Source: Mycolicibacterium brisbanense
GTDB taxonomy: Bacteria; Actinomycetota; Actinomycetes; Mycobacteriales; Mycobacteriaceae
Direction: 5' to 3'
Assembly (NCBI RefSeq): GCF_001570425.1
Contig: NZ_BCSX01000035.1
Location: forward strand, 124,001-188,000
Length of the DNA stretch: 64,000 nucleotides
This document shows positions 25,069 to 34,192 of this stretch, in pieces. Each line of letters starts with the position of its first letter. Positions within the stretch are counted from its first letter, which is position 1. The notes below the pieces were generated by a model that worked only from the letters and a program-made list of their open reading frames with translations, ran no database searches and was not told the DNA's origin. The translations under genes and the position numbers were made by a program.

Positions 25069-26037
25069 TCACACGGCGTAGGTCCGGTCGATACCCGATT
25101 CACCGGAAACATGCGCCAGCTGGAACGGGTCGAGGATGTTCCACGCCGTTACGAAGGCCTGCTGCTTGAGATCGTCGGCCGGGTACTCCACGTTGAGCAG
25201 ATCGGCGACCTCGTCGTACCCGTAAAAGGCGAGCGAGCCCGGCTGGGTGGTGATCAGCAACTGGTTGACGATGACCTGACGAGCTCGCAGGCCGGCCGGA
25301 TCACTCTGCAAGGCGGGGGACAGGTTGGGGATGATCTTGGTGGCAGGCACCACGATGTTGAGCCACGGCACCATCTGGCTGACCCGGTAACCGGCCTCCA
25401 CGCCTTCACGGGTCACGGGCTGCAACGCTTCCGGGGTGATCCCGATCAGGGTGCTGCTGAGCTGCTGCACCAGGTCGGGTTCGTTCGTCGGCTTCGGATC
25501 ATCGGCGCGGAACGGATTCGGGCTCCACGCTGGGGCCGCCGTCGGTGACGGGGCGTCGGCCTGGACAGCCGCCCGTGACACCGGCGCGTCGACGGAACTG
25601 TCCGTTTTCGGCGCGGTGGGCTGGCTCGGTGCGGCGGCCTGCTTGGGCTCGAACATCTTCTTGAGCCGGTCGACCTGCTTGGCCTCGAAGTCCGCCGCAC
25701 TGGGCGCGGGCTTGCTGCCGACCTTGGTCACCGGTTGTGCGGCGGGCTTGGCCAGAGAGTCCGAGAGCGACGTGGACACCGTGTGTGCCGTCTTGGTGAC
25801 CTGGGCGCTGACCTTCGCCACATTGTCGTTGATCTTCGACAGTGCTTTGGCCGGGCCGGCGGGTGTGCGCTTGGGCCCGGCGTTGACCGACGTGCTGGTG
25901 CCGGCGTCCTTGGCGGCCGAACCGCCGTCGGTCGCATCGGCGTTGGCGGTGCCCTGGCCGGCTGTGGCGATCGCCGCACCCACACCCATGGCTACCGCCA
26001 CACCGCCGACATAACCGATGTACTTCGTTGACGCCAT
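25069..26037 (-). CDS. Exported Ala/Pro-rich protein, unknown function
   Basis: 322 residues. The N-terminus K-Y-I-G-Y-V-G-G-V-A-V-A-M-G-V-G-A-A is the signal-peptide type seen at the start of many large mycobacterial secreted proteins, with cleavage likely after A-N-A. A low-complexity Ala/Lys/Pro/Thr linker runs to about residue 170. A compact C-terminal region of about 120 residues contains L-L-I-T-T-Q-P-G-S-L-A-F-Y-G-Y and ends D-R-T-Y-A-V. I do not recognise a catalytic motif. It stands alone with its own promoter. Confidence 0.8.
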   Translation of the reverse strand: MASTKYIGYVGGVAVAMGVGAAIATAGQGTANADATDGGSAAKDAGTSTSVNAGPKRTPAGPAKALSKINDNVAKVSAQVTKTAHTVSTSLSDSLAKPAAQPVTKVGSKPAPSAADFEAKQVDRLKKMFEPKQAAAPSQPTAPKTDSSVDAPVSRAAVQADAPSPTAAPAWSPNPFRADDPKPTNEPDLVQQLSSTLIGITPEALQPVTREGVEAGYRVSQMVPWLNIVVPATKIIPNLSPALQSDPAGLRARQVIVNQLLITTQPGSLAFYGYDEVADLLNVEYPADDLKQQAFVTAWNILDPFQLAHVSGESGIDRTYAV

Positions 26038-26116
26038 TGCCGTCCTTTGCAGTCGATCCCCCAGCCCACGGGCATCGTAGGGGGTTCACAGCAATTTGGC
26101 AGCCTGATCGGCCGGT

Positions 26117-26980
26117 TCAGCGGTGGCGGTAGAACCCCTCACCGGTCTTCACGCCGAGCTTGCCCGCGTCGACGTAGCGATGCAGCAGCTCGCGCGGCCC
26201 CGCCGGAAGATGCGGATTCTCCTCGGCATAGTGATTCTCGATGTCGAGCACGACGTCGAGGCCCACCTGGTCCATCATCTGGAACGGCCCGACGGGCATG
26301 TGCCAGTTGATCCGGAACATGCCGTCGACATCCTCCGGACGGGCCACGCCCTCGGCGACCACCTCGAGGCACTCGCGTTTGATCGCCGCCCACACCCGGT
26401 TGAAGATGAAGCCGACGCTCTCCTTGCGGGCCTCGAACGGGTGGATGTCGTACTCGGGCAGTACCGCCAACAGGGTGTCGAGCACGTCGCGGCTGGTCTC
26501 GCCGTCCGACATCAGGTCGACGGCGTTGGACCCCGGCGGCATGTAGAAGTGCATGTTGCACATCCGGCTCTTGTCCCGGATGTGCTCCGTCATCAGCCGG
26601 GACGGATACGACGACGAATTCGTCGCGAAGATCGTGTCGGCGGGTGCCGCGGCGTCGATCTGGCCCCACAGCGGAATCTTGATGTCGAGCCGCTCGGGGA
26701 CGGCCTCCACCACCAGCCAGGCGTCACGCAGCGCATCGTCGAGCGACCCCGCGGCCTCGGCGCGGCCGACCGCACCGGAGCCCCGGCGCTCGATCACCCC
26801 GGGCAGCGTCTGGGCGACGTATTCGGTTGCGGCGGCTACCTGTTCGGCGCTCGGATCGTAGACGCGCACAGTGCCGCCGCGAGAGGCGAACATCAGCGCG
26901 ATGCGCCGTCCGAGCGTGCCGGCCCCGATCACGGCGACCGGTCGGTGCTCGACATCGCCGAAGGTGTGTGCGTAGGTCAT
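26117..26980 (-). CDS. 3-hydroxyacyl-CoA dehydrogenase
   Basis: 287 residues. NAD-binding G-A-G-T-L-G is at residues 20-25. The catalytic region includes N-S-S-S, and M-H-F-Y-M-P carries the catalytic His with Glu in the following helix. The C-terminal all-helical domain is complete. It oxidises a 3-hydroxyacyl-CoA to the 3-keto form. It is the last gene of a minus-strand unit after a beta-propeller protein (17-base gap) and an SDR. The substrate is unknown. Confidence 0.9.
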   Translation of the reverse strand: MTYAHTFGDVEHRPVAVIGAGTLGRRIALMFASRGGTVRVYDPSAEQVAAATEYVAQTLPGVIERRGSGAVGRAEAAGSLDDALRDAWLVVEAVPERLDIKIPLWGQIDAAAPADTIFATNSSSYPSRLMTEHIRDKSRMCNMHFYMPPGSNAVDLMSDGETSRDVLDTLLAVLPEYDIHPFEARKESVGFIFNRVWAAIKRECLEVVAEGVARPEDVDGMFRINWHMPVGPFQMMDQVGLDVVLDIENHYAEENPHLPAGPRELLHRYVDAGKLGVKTGEGFYRHR

Positions 26981-26997
26981 GCCGCCCTCCTGTCGAC

Positions 26998-27885
26998 TCA
27001 GATCCCGGCGATCCCCGAGATCGGTTCACCCATGTCGGCGACCAGCCGAGGTTCCCCGGGACACCCGGGCAGCGGCACGGCGCGGATGTGCCCGCCCAGG
27101 TCCGACACGTACGCGGTGTCCTCGTCGACGGCAAGGCCGATCGCTTCGGCGAATCCGTCGGCGAGGATCTCCGGTTGGGCACCGGTGGCACCGGGGCCGG
27201 GGAGCGGTGCCCGGTTGAGGGTGTTGCCTGCCGGCGCAGCGCCGCGGTCGGTCCAATACAGCCAGTCGCCGTGGACCTCAAGGTCGATCGGCTCCGGCAG
27301 GTGATCCCACAGCACTTCGATGTCGGTACGGTCGGCCGCGGTCTGCCCGGCGGGAATGGTCAAGCCGGCCCGTAGGATTCGGCCTTTGCCGCCCTTTGCC
27401 GGCCCCTTCTGGGTCCAGTACAGGTGAGTGGACGTGACGGCGACGCCGACGCATTCCTGCAGCCAGCTGTCGTCCCGGGCGTTGGCCACGAGGTCGGTCA
27501 AAGCGCTGCCGTCGGGACGCACACAGCTCACCCGGCAACCCTCCCGGTCACCCCAGTAGAGGGTGCCTGCGGCGTCGACGGTGAGTTGCTTGCCGGTTGT
27601 CAGTGAACCGACCGGGATCACGTCGTGTGCATCGGTGCCGTCCAGGCGCACCGCGTGCAGACCCCCATTACGCGCGGAATAGTCCAGGCTGGCTTCGCCT
27701 TTGAGTGCCGGGTCGCGGGTGGGGACGCCCATGGTGGTCCAGTAGACGACACCGTCACGCACCACCACGCCGTCGGGGGACGGGCCGAGGCCGTCGCTGT
27801 GAACAGTGGTCGCCGAGCCATCGGCGATGTTCACGCGGTACACCGCACCTGAACGGATACCCAGCGCGATCAGTTCACGGAACAC
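26998..27885 (-). CDS. Beta-propeller protein with YWT repeats (SMP-30/lactonase-like)
   Basis: 295 residues from a GTG with GGGGAGG just upstream. Several blades end in the pattern V/L-Y-W-T/G: V-Y-W-T-T, L-Y-W-G-D, L-Y-W-T-Q, L-Y-W-T-D. This is a six-bladed propeller like LDL-receptor YWTD or SMP-30/gluconolactonase proteins. No signal peptide is visible. Its place between an SDR and a 3-hydroxyacyl-CoA dehydrogenase suggests a lactonase-type step, but the function is unproven. Confidence 0.75.
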   Translation of the reverse strand: MFRELIALGIRSGAVYRVNIADGSATTVHSDGLGPSPDGVVVRDGVVYWTTMGVPTRDPALKGEASLDYSARNGGLHAVRLDGTDAHDVIPVGSLTTGKQLTVDAAGTLYWGDREGCRVSCVRPDGSALTDLVANARDDSWLQECVGVAVTSTHLYWTQKGPAKGGKGRILRAGLTIPAGQTAADRTDIEVLWDHLPEPIDLEVHGDWLYWTDRGAAPAGNTLNRAPLPGPGATGAQPEILADGFAEAIGLAVDEDTAYVSDLGGHIRAVPLPGCPGEPRLVADMGEPISGIAGI

Positions 27886-27956
27886 GATTCCTCCCCGGTC
27901 GACGCCAGGCTACCTGGGCCGGCTGGCAACAGCCGAGGATTTGCCGGTCGCCTCGG

Positions 27957-28733
27957 TCACACCCAGGTTCCGCCGTCGACCCGTAGCGTTGCACCCGTGA
28001 TGTAGGACGCGCGGTCGCTGAGCAACCAGGCGGCGGCTTCCGCGATCTCGTCGGGCCGCGCAGCGCGCCGCAGCGGTGTGTCCGCGATCAGCCGGTCGAC
28101 CACGCCGGGGCTCGCGTCCTCCCACTGCTGGATCATTTCCGTCATGGTCGGTCCGGGAGCGATCGCATTGACCCGGATTCCCTGCGGCCCGTAGCTCACG
28201 GCGGCTGACTCGGTGAGGCTGTTGACCGCGCGCTTCATCGCTCCGTAGGCTGGCAGGTCGGGATTGCTGTGCAGGCTCCCGACGCTGGAATTGTTCACGA
28301 TCGCACCGGTTTTGGCGGTCGCGCTGATCGCGGACACCTCGGCGGACAGCGCCAGCCACAGGCCTTTGAGGTTGACCGTGTAGACATGGTCGAAATCGTC
28401 CTCGGACACCTCGTGCAGTGGTCCCGGCGGCTGGATCGTCGCGCCGTTGTTGAAGGCGATGTCGAGACGACCCCACAGCTCGACGACCCGCTGTACCGCG
28501 GTCCGCACACTGGATCCGTCGGCCAGGTCACAGACCACGTAATCGGCAGTGCCGCCCGCGGATCGGACGTCTTCGGTGACCGCCTTGAGCTCGCTCTCGG
28601 TCCGCGCCGCGAGGACGACGGTGGCGCCCTCGGTGGCGAACAGGCGGGCGGCCGCGGCGCCGATACCGCGACCCGCGCCGGTGATGAATGCGATCTTGCC
28701 TTCCAGCAGGCCGGTTTTCGTCGGAGAAGTCAT
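27957..28733 (-). CDS. Short-chain dehydrogenase/reductase (SDR)
   Basis: 258 residues. NAD(P)-binding T-G-A-G-R-G-I-G is at residues 18-25, the N-N-G-A variant replaces N-N-A-G, and the catalytic Ser and Y-G-A-M-K are present. First gene of a three-gene unit with the propeller and 3-hydroxyacyl-CoA dehydrogenase. It is divergent from an XRE-type regulator, with a 21-bp dyad between them, so control by that regulator is likely. Confidence 0.9.
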   Translation of the reverse strand: MTSPTKTGLLEGKIAFITGAGRGIGAAAARLFATEGATVVLAARTESELKAVTEDVRSAGGTADYVVCDLADGSSVRTAVQRVVELWGRLDIAFNNGATIQPPGPLHEVSEDDFDHVYTVNLKGLWLALSAEVSAISATAKTGAIVNNSSVGSLHSNPDLPAYGAMKRAVNSLTESAAVSYGPQGIRVNAIAPGPTMTEMIQQWEDASPGVVDRLIADTPLRRAARPDEIAEAAAWLLSDRASYITGATLRVDGGTWV

Positions 28734-28766
28734 GACAGCGAGCCTGCGGGCGCGCGCCGGTCTTAT

Positions 28767-28787
28767 CCAGGTATCACCGGTACCTGG
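28767..28787. promoter_or_regulatory. Operator-like dyad between the SDR and XRE genes
   Basis: CCAGGTA and TACCTGG are perfect 7-bp arms separated by 7 bases, in the middle of an 86-bp divergent gap. Likely site for the XRE/MmyB-type regulator downstream. Confidence 0.6.
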
Positions 28788-28819
28788 CTACGGTCGGCGG
28801 TCCCACGGAGAATGGCAGC

Positions 28820-29674
28820 GTGGACAAGCGAGAGCTCGGCGCGTTCCTGCGCAGCAAGCGCGAGCGGATCCGGCCTGCCGACGTGGGTCTGCCCGTCGGT
28901 CAACGGCGTCGCACCCCTGGCCTGCGGCGCGACGAGGTCGCGCACTTGGCGTTCATCTCGACCGACTACTACACGCGTCTCGAACAGGCAAGGGCCCCAC
29001 ACCCGTCAGCTGACGTGCTTTCCGGTCTGGTTCGGGCACTTCGCCTTTCCGATGCCGAGCGGGCGTATCTCTACCTGCTGGCCGGCGTCGAACTCGAGCG
29101 GCCACCCGGCCCGCCGCGGGAGGTTCGTGTGAGCATCCTCGACCTGATCCAGCGGCTGCCGCAAGCCGCTGCCATCGTGCTGTCGGCGACCTATGAGGTG
29201 CTCGCCTGGAACGACCTGGCGTGCGCGCTGATGGAGGACTTCTCGGCACTGTCGCGCCGGGACCGCAACCTGGTGCGGCGGGCGTTTCTCGGGCCGCATC
29301 CGCCGGACGGGCGACGGCTGTACGGAGTGTCCGACGCCGACGAGTTCTCCCACACTGCCGCACTGCACCTGCGCGCCACTGCCGCACGGTATCCCGACGA
29401 CCCGGAGACCAACGCGCTGATCGCCGAACTGCGTTCCGGCAGTGCTGAATTCGCGGGGCTGTGGAATGCGCACGACATCGTGTCCCGGCCGACCCTGTGC
29501 AAGACGTTCGCCCATCCGGTGGTCGGCCCGGTCGCGGTCAACTGCGATTCGCTCGACATCGCCGACCGCGATCAACGTGTCGTGATCTACACGCCGGAAC
29601 CGGGCTCGCCGTCGGAAGAGGCGATGCGGCTGCTGGCGGTTCTTGGCACCCAGAGGATGGACGTACCGGGCTGA
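28820..29674 (+). CDS. XRE-family regulator with MmyB-like ligand-binding domain
   Basis: 284 residues from a GTG (GGAG about 9 bases upstream). An N-terminal Cro/C1-type HTH (residues about 5-80) contains R-T-P-G-L-R-R-D-E-V-A and a Y-Y-T-R-L-E-Q-G-like recognition helix. The C-terminal PAS-like MmyB domain begins near residue 105 (A-T-Y-E-V-L-A-W-N). In actinobacteria such regulators usually control a divergent SDR gene and bind fatty-acid-like ligands, which is the arrangement here. Confidence 0.9.
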   Translation: MDKRELGAFLRSKRERIRPADVGLPVGQRRRTPGLRRDEVAHLAFISTDYYTRLEQARAPHPSADVLSGLVRALRLSDAERAYLYLLAGVELERPPGPPREVRVSILDLIQRLPQAAAIVLSATYEVLAWNDLACALMEDFSALSRRDRNLVRRAFLGPHPPDGRRLYGVSDADEFSHTAALHLRATAARYPDDPETNALIAELRSGSAEFAGLWNAHDIVSRPTLCKTFAHPVVGPVAVNCDSLDIADRDQRVVIYTPEPGSPSEEAMRLLAVLGTQRMDVPG

Positions 29675-29707
29675 AGGAAAGCCGGCCTACTCGCGTGCGG
29701 GTCGTGT

Positions 29708-30172
29708 TCACCGGCCGGTCGAGCCGTCGATCAGTTCGCGGATGATGTCAGCATGGCCGGCGTGACGTCCGGTCTCCTCGATCATGTGCGTGAGGGCCCA
29801 GCGCAGGCTGGGGGCGGCGCGTCCGGGCACGGGCGCGTCGAGATCGCCGCAGCCGTCCAGCATTTCGTTGGCGCGGGCGACCGCGGCCCGGTAGCGGGTG
29901 ACGACATCGGTGACGCTGTCCGCTTCGGGCGCGCGGAACGTCGCCTGCCAGTCGGTGACGTCTTCGCCGAGGAAGATCCAGCGTTCGACGTGGGCCAGGT
30001 GCTCGACGAGGCCGAGCAGGTTGGTGCCCGACGGCACCGCGGGCGTTCGCACGGCAGGTTCGGGTGTTCCGTCAACCTTGGCCGCGATCGAGGTGCGGAG
30101 GTAATCGAGAAAGCCGCGCAGGGTCGTGGTCTCGTCGGACCCGGTCCGCGGTGGCGGGGTGTCGTGAGGCAT
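29708..30172 (-). CDS. DinB/DUF664 family protein (mycothiol-dependent transferase fold)
   Basis: 154 residues from the ATG at 30172. A longer in-frame extension is not supported. Four-helix DinB fold with the metal-ligand His residues spread as expected: H-L-A-H-V-E-R-W near residue 57 and H-M-I-E-E-T-G-R-H-A-G-H-A-D near residue 132. Actinobacterial members include mycothiol transferases and maleylpyruvate isomerases. The substrate is unknown. Confidence 0.85.
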   Translation of the reverse strand: MPHDTPPPRTGSDETTTLRGFLDYLRTSIAAKVDGTPEPAVRTPAVPSGTNLLGLVEHLAHVERWIFLGEDVTDWQATFRAPEADSVTDVVTRYRAAVARANEMLDGCGDLDAPVPGRAAPSLRWALTHMIEETGRHAGHADIIRELIDGSTGR

Positions 30173-30292
30173 GTGCCGAGTCTTGCCTGACTCGGCTCCG
30201 ATGGCACGCGGACTTGCTGTTGGGGCAAGCGCGATGAGTTTTGCCTTGGCGCCGCGTCTATATCGACAAATCCGACACCCGAGGAGAGCATC

Positions 30293-30880
30293 ATGGCTGC
30301 CACATACACCTTCGACGTCTTTTCCAGCCTCGACGGCTACGGCGGGATCAACGGCGGTGACTGGGGTGGTTACTGGGGCAAGCAAGGTCCCGAACTGCTC
30401 GACCACCGTCTCGCGCTCTACGGCGAAGAGCAGCGAATGGTGTTCGGCGCCAACACCTATCGGACGTTCACCGAGCTGCTGGGCTCGGGCACCGATGAGT
30501 CCGTTGGCGATCCCTGGGTGACCCGCATGCGCAACCTGCCTGCGACGGTCGTCTCGAGCACCCTGGCCGGGCCGCTGGACTGGCCGGACGCGACCGTGGC
30601 GAGCGGTGACGCCGTCGACGTCGTCGCGCGGCTCAAGGAGGAGTCCGACGTGCCGCTGCGCTCGCACGGCAGCCTGTCGATGAACCGGGCGCTGATGGCC
30701 GCCGGCCTGGTCGATCGCATCCAGGTGACGATCTTCCCGGTCATCACCGGCCAGACCGGCGACGACCCGATCTTCCGGGGTGCTGCCGACTTCGACCTCG
30801 AGCTGATCGAGAGCCGCACGCTCGACGGCCGCATCCAGGAGCTCACCTACCGGCCGTCCCTGCATCTTGTGATGTCCTGA
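30293..30880 (+). CDS. Dihydrofolate-reductase-like (RibD C-terminal) protein
   Basis: 195 residues, start ATG with GAGGAG 5-6 bases upstream. The fold markers are the N-terminal T-F-D-V-F-S-S-L-D-G, the middle M-V-F-G-A-N-T-Y, and the C-terminal V-D-R-I-Q-V-T-I-F-P-V-I-T-G. Proteins of this group are NADPH-binding reductases found in many paralogous copies in mycobacteria, and the substrate is usually unknown. Confidence 0.88.
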   Translation: MAATYTFDVFSSLDGYGGINGGDWGGYWGKQGPELLDHRLALYGEEQRMVFGANTYRTFTELLGSGTDESVGDPWVTRMRNLPATVVSSTLAGPLDWPDATVASGDAVDVVARLKEESDVPLRSHGSLSMNRALMAAGLVDRIQVTIFPVITGQTGDDPIFRGAADFDLELIESRTLDGRIQELTYRPSLHLVMS

Positions 30881-30964
30881 GAGATCACAGGGCTGGCACG
30901 ACGGACCGCCGAGGTTGAGTGGGTGCTTACGGGCAAACCGCGTCGGTCCGGGCGTTTCTCGGGC

Positions 30965-31417
30965 CTACAGCCGAACCAGTGAGAACGGATAGGTCAACGT
31001 TCCACTCGGTGCGCCGTCGCAGCCCGCCGCGAATGAGGACTGCAGCGTGCCGGTCAGGGTCTGCGCATCCCACGAGTACACGTCTCGGGTCGCGACGACC
31101 GGACCGTAGTAGACGTTGCCGCAGCGCAGCCCGTCTGGCACATCTACGGTCAGTGTGTAACGGCCGTCGGTCAGGGTGGCGTTTCCGCGGTACTCGAACG
31201 CCTTCGCGATGGGCATCGGTATCGCGTTGATCTGTACGCAGTCATGGGCTTCCGGAACGCAGTACGAGACTGCCCATGTCCAGGTGTGGAAGTCGTACCG
31301 GTCGGGAATGAGCAACTGGTAGTTGGCATAGAAGGGGGTGGCGTGCGCGACGGGTGACAGCCAGCCGACCGCGGTCATCAGACTGGCGAGGGCGACGATG
31401 GGCTTCGGAATCGGCAT
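30965..31417 (-). CDS. Small secreted protein, unknown function
   Basis: 150 residues. A Sec signal peptide (I-V-A-L-A-S-L-M-T-A-V-G-W) likely cleaves after A-H-A. The mature domain of about 125 residues has three or four Cys (C-V-P..C-V-Q, R-C-G, G-C-D), suggesting disulfides. It is of the same general type as the secreted protein at 41863-42369 (W-A-V-S-Y-C / W-A-I-S-T-Q-C patterns), and these proteins often accompany mce loci. No known catalytic motif. Confidence 0.75.
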   Translation of the reverse strand: MPIPKPIVALASLMTAVGWLSPVAHATPFYANYQLLIPDRYDFHTWTWAVSYCVPEAHDCVQINAIPMPIAKAFEYRGNATLTDGRYTLTVDVPDGLRCGNVYYGPVVATRDVYSWDAQTLTGTLQSSFAAGCDGAPSGTLTYPFSLVRL

Positions 31418-31449
31418 GTGTTGTCTCCGAGTCAGTTTCGGCGGTCACG

Positions 31450-32280
31450 TCACATGTGCGAACCGCCGTCGACACGGACCTCTGTGCCGGTGATGAAATA
31501 CGCATCGTTGCTGCCGAGCAGGGCGACCACACCGGCGACTGCGTCGGGAGCCGCGAAGATTGCGCCACCGTCAATGGGCAGCATCGGGGCGACCTTGCCG
31601 AACAGGGTGTAGTCGGCGTCATCGGGTAGACCTGGGCCGACACTTTGTCGCGACTCGCCGGAGCCGTCGGTCATACCCGATGAGATCGACCCTGGCTGAA
31701 CGGAATTGAACCGGATCCCGGCCTTGGAGAACTCTGATGCCCACGCGTGTGTCATCGCCAGCACCCCGCCTTTCGAAGCTGCGTAGGCCGCCATGTAGGG
31801 GTGTGCGAATTGCGCGGAGGTGGAGCTGAAATTCACCACGGCCGGCCCGTTGCCCTCATGCAGCGGGCCGATCGCTTCACGGGTCACCAGGAAGGTGCCG
31901 ACGAGGTTGACCCGGACCACTTGTTCGAAATCATCGAGGCTGGTTGCCGCCAGGTGCGCTGAACGCAGAATCCCGGCGGCATTGACCAGGGTGTCGAGGC
32001 CACCCACGGCCTCGACGGCGCGGCTGACACCGGTGCGCACCGATTCCTCGTCGCCTACGTCCATCACCACGGTGGTCAGCCGCTCCCCGAATTCCACAGC
32101 CCTAGAAACGGTGTCGTCCAGTCCGTCTGCGCTGATGTCGGCTGCCACGACCCGACCGCCTTCGGCCAGGATGCGCAGCACGCATGCCTGGCCGATGCCG
32201 GAGCCGCCGCCGGTGATCAACACCCGACGGTTGGCGAAGCGTGACGGGGCGATCGTCGATGCAGGCAGTGCAGTGGGCAC
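31450..32280 (-). CDS. Short-chain dehydrogenase/reductase at the edge of the mce module
   Basis: 276 residues from a GTG (AGGAG 8 bases upstream). NAD-binding T-G-G-G-S-G-I-G, N-A-A-G, S-S-T-S and Y-A-A-S-K are present, and the C-terminus ends V-D-G-G-S-H-M. Probably oxidises a ring or side-chain hydroxyl. It diverges from the yrbE-mce operon across a 221-bp gap that contains one copy of the shared box, so it likely belongs to the same regulon. Confidence 0.88.
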   Translation of the reverse strand: MPTALPASTIAPSRFANRRVLITGGGSGIGQACVLRILAEGGRVVAADISADGLDDTVSRAVEFGERLTTVVMDVGDEESVRTGVSRAVEAVGGLDTLVNAAGILRSAHLAATSLDDFEQVVRVNLVGTFLVTREAIGPLHEGNGPAVVNFSSTSAQFAHPYMAAYAASKGGVLAMTHAWASEFSKAGIRFNSVQPGSISSGMTDGSGESRQSVGPGLPDDADYTLFGKVAPMLPIDGGAIFAAPDAVAGVVALLGSNDAYFITGTEVRVDGGSHM

Positions 32281-32374
32281 GGTTGTGGCTCCTGTCCGAT
32301 GTGGGGCCGGCTCGTCGTCGGATCCGGCAGCGACTACCTACGGTGCGGCTTGGACGGGCGCCTGGCAGTGACGG

Positions 32375-32391
32375 CTCCCATTGGGTGGGAG
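32375..32391. promoter_or_regulatory. Shared regulon box, copy 1 (SDR / yrbE-mce gap)
   Basis: CTCCCATTGGGTGGGAG lies between the divergent SDR and yrbE genes, 103 bp and 119 bp (from the centre) from their start codons. It fits CCCA-N-T-S-R-GTGG, one of eight related copies in the module. Confidence 0.6.
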
Positions 32392-32501
32392 GTTGTGTGT
32401 TCGCGATCACGGATGGCTGCGAAGGTTTGGGACGTCCCCACCAAGTTCGGCACGTTGCCGAGATGGCTGTAGGCGGATCGTAATGGAGTATTCGGTGACA
32501 C

Positions 32502-33314
32502 ATGGTGAATAAGGCCGCGGACCGCTGGTCCACCGGATTGCCCGTGCTGAGCGCTGGCACGTCGGGAACGCTGCAGGCCGTCGGTGGTCTGTTCAAGATG
32601 TCTGCCGACGCAGTCAAGTTCGTGTTCCGCCGACCGTTTCAGGGCAAGGAGTTCTTGGAGCAGTCGTGGTTCGTCGCACGCGTCTCCTTGCTGCCCACAC
32701 TGCTGGTGGCCATTCCGTTCACCGTGCTGGTGAGCTTCACCCTCAACATTTTGCTGCGCGAGCTCGGCGCGGCCGATTTGTCGGGCGCCGGCGCGGCCTT
32801 CGGGGCGGTGACCCAGGTCGGGCCGATGGTGACGGTGCTGATCGTGGCAGGCGCCGGTGCTACCGCAATGTGCGCCGACCTGGGTTCACGGACCATACGC
32901 GACGAGATCGACGCGCTCGAGGTGCTGGGGATCAATCCGGTCCAACGGCTCGTTGCGCCCCGCGTGTTGGCCTCCGGGCTGGTGGCTTTGCTTCTCAACA
33001 GTCTGGTCGTCATCATCGGCATCCTGGGTGGCTACGCCTTCTCGGTGTTCATCCAAGGGGTCAACCCTGGCGCCTTCGCTGCCGGGATCACCCTGCTGAC
33101 CGGCGTGCCCGAAGTCATCATTTCCTGTGTCAAGGCGGCGCTGTTCGGGCTCATCGCCGGACTGGTTGCCTGCTATCGAGGGCTGACGATCAGCGGCGGC
33201 GGCGCCAAGGCGGTTGGCAACGCGGTCAACGAAACCGTCGTCTACGCGTTCATGGCGCTGTTCGTGGTCAACGTGGTGGTCACCGCGATCGGTATCCGGA
33301 TGACGGCGCACTGA
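32502..33314 (+). CDS. yrbEA: YrbE-type (MlaE) permease A of the Mce importer
   Basis: 270 residues with about six membrane segments. It carries the conserved MlaE loop E-I-D-A-L-E-V-L-G-I-N-P followed by A-P-R-V-L-A near residues 137-155. Together with YrbE-B it forms the inner-membrane permease through which Mce-bound hydrophobic substrates pass, powered elsewhere by an Mkl-type ATPase not encoded here. First gene of the eight-gene yrbE-mce operon, ending 17 bases before yrbE-B. Confidence 0.95.
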   Translation: MVNKAADRWSTGLPVLSAGTSGTLQAVGGLFKMSADAVKFVFRRPFQGKEFLEQSWFVARVSLLPTLLVAIPFTVLVSFTLNILLRELGAADLSGAGAAFGAVTQVGPMVTVLIVAGAGATAMCADLGSRTIRDEIDALEVLGINPVQRLVAPRVLASGLVALLLNSLVVIIGILGGYAFSVFIQGVNPGAFAAGITLLTGVPEVIISCVKAALFGLIAGLVACYRGLTISGGGAKAVGNAVNETVVYAFMALFVVNVVVTAIGIRMTAH

Positions 33315-33331
33315 GGCCGGGAGGATTCGCG

Positions 33332-34177
33332 ATGACAATACGTGCGCTCTACCCACGGGTCTCCCGGGAACTCAACAGGCCGATCGAGGCCGCGAGTCGG
33401 TTGGGCGACCACACACTGTTCTACGGCAGGGCCTTGGCCGGAATGCCCCACGCCGCGGTGCACTACCGCCGCGAGATCGTGCGGCTGGTCGCCGAGATCA
33501 GCATGGGCGCAGGCACACTGGCGATGATCGGCGGCACGGTCGTGATCGTCGGCTTTCTGACCCTGGCTGCCGGCGGAACCCTCGCAGTCCAGGGATACAG
33601 CTCTCTGGGCAACATCGGCATCGAAGCCCTGACAGGATTCCTCGCCGCCTTCATCAACGTGCGGATATCAGCTCCGGTCGTCGCCGGTATCGGGTTGGCC
33701 GCCACCTTCGGTGCCGGTGTCACCGCTCAGCTGGGAGCCATGAGGATCAGCGAGGAGATCGATGCACTCGAGACCATGGGCATCCGGCCGGTCGAGTACC
33801 TGGTCAGCACCCGCATCGTCGCGGGCATGGTCGCCATCGCGCCCCTGTACTCCATCGCGGTGATCCTGTCGTTCGTCGCCAGCAAACTCACCACCGTCGT
33901 GATGTTCGGCCAGTCCGCGGGTCTGTACAACCACTATTTCTCGACCTTCCTCAACCCGATCGACCTCCTGTGGTCTTTCCTTCAAGCCATCCTCATGGCG
34001 CTGGCAGTCCTTCTGGTTCATACGTATTTCGGATATTTCGCGGCGGGAGGGCCGTCGGGCGTCGGGGTGGCGGTGGGCAACGCGGTGCGTACCTCACTCA
34101 TCGTGGTGATCTCGGTGACTCTGCTGGTGTCACTGTCGATCTATGGGTCCAACGGCAACTTCAACCTGTCGGGTTAG
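33332..34177 (+). CDS. yrbEB: YrbE-type (MlaE) permease B of the Mce importer
   Basis: 281 residues from the ATG at 33332, with GGAGGA about 6 bases upstream. A longer frame that reads through yrbE-A in another phase is spurious. The MlaE signature E-I-D-A-L-E-T-M-G-I-R-P is near residue 142. About six membrane helices. It pairs with YrbE-A and precedes mceA by 15 bases. Confidence 0.95.
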   Translation: MTIRALYPRVSRELNRPIEAASRLGDHTLFYGRALAGMPHAAVHYRREIVRLVAEISMGAGTLAMIGGTVVIVGFLTLAAGGTLAVQGYSSLGNIGIEALTGFLAAFINVRISAPVVAGIGLAATFGAGVTAQLGAMRISEEIDALETMGIRPVEYLVSTRIVAGMVAIAPLYSIAVILSFVASKLTTVVMFGQSAGLYNHYFSTFLNPIDLLWSFLQAILMALAVLLVHTYFGYFAAGGPSGVGVAVGNAVRTSLIVVISVTLLVSLSIYGSNGNFNLSG

Positions 34178-34192
34178 GAGCGCGTCGAGTCG

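Noticed and set aside
30868..30889. TGTGAT/ATCACA dyad after the DHFR-like gene as terminator or CRP site
   Set aside because: Only 6-bp arms with a 10-base loop at the end of a gene; too weak to call.
31425..31440. CTCCGAGTCAGTTTCG as a ninth box copy
   Set aside because: It shares AGTCAGT with copies 4-6 but lacks the GTGG half and lies only about 15 bp before the start codon.
32264..32280. TGCCCACTGCACTGCC (minus strand) at the SDR start as a box
   Set aside because: Only the left half matches, and it lies inside the coding sequence.
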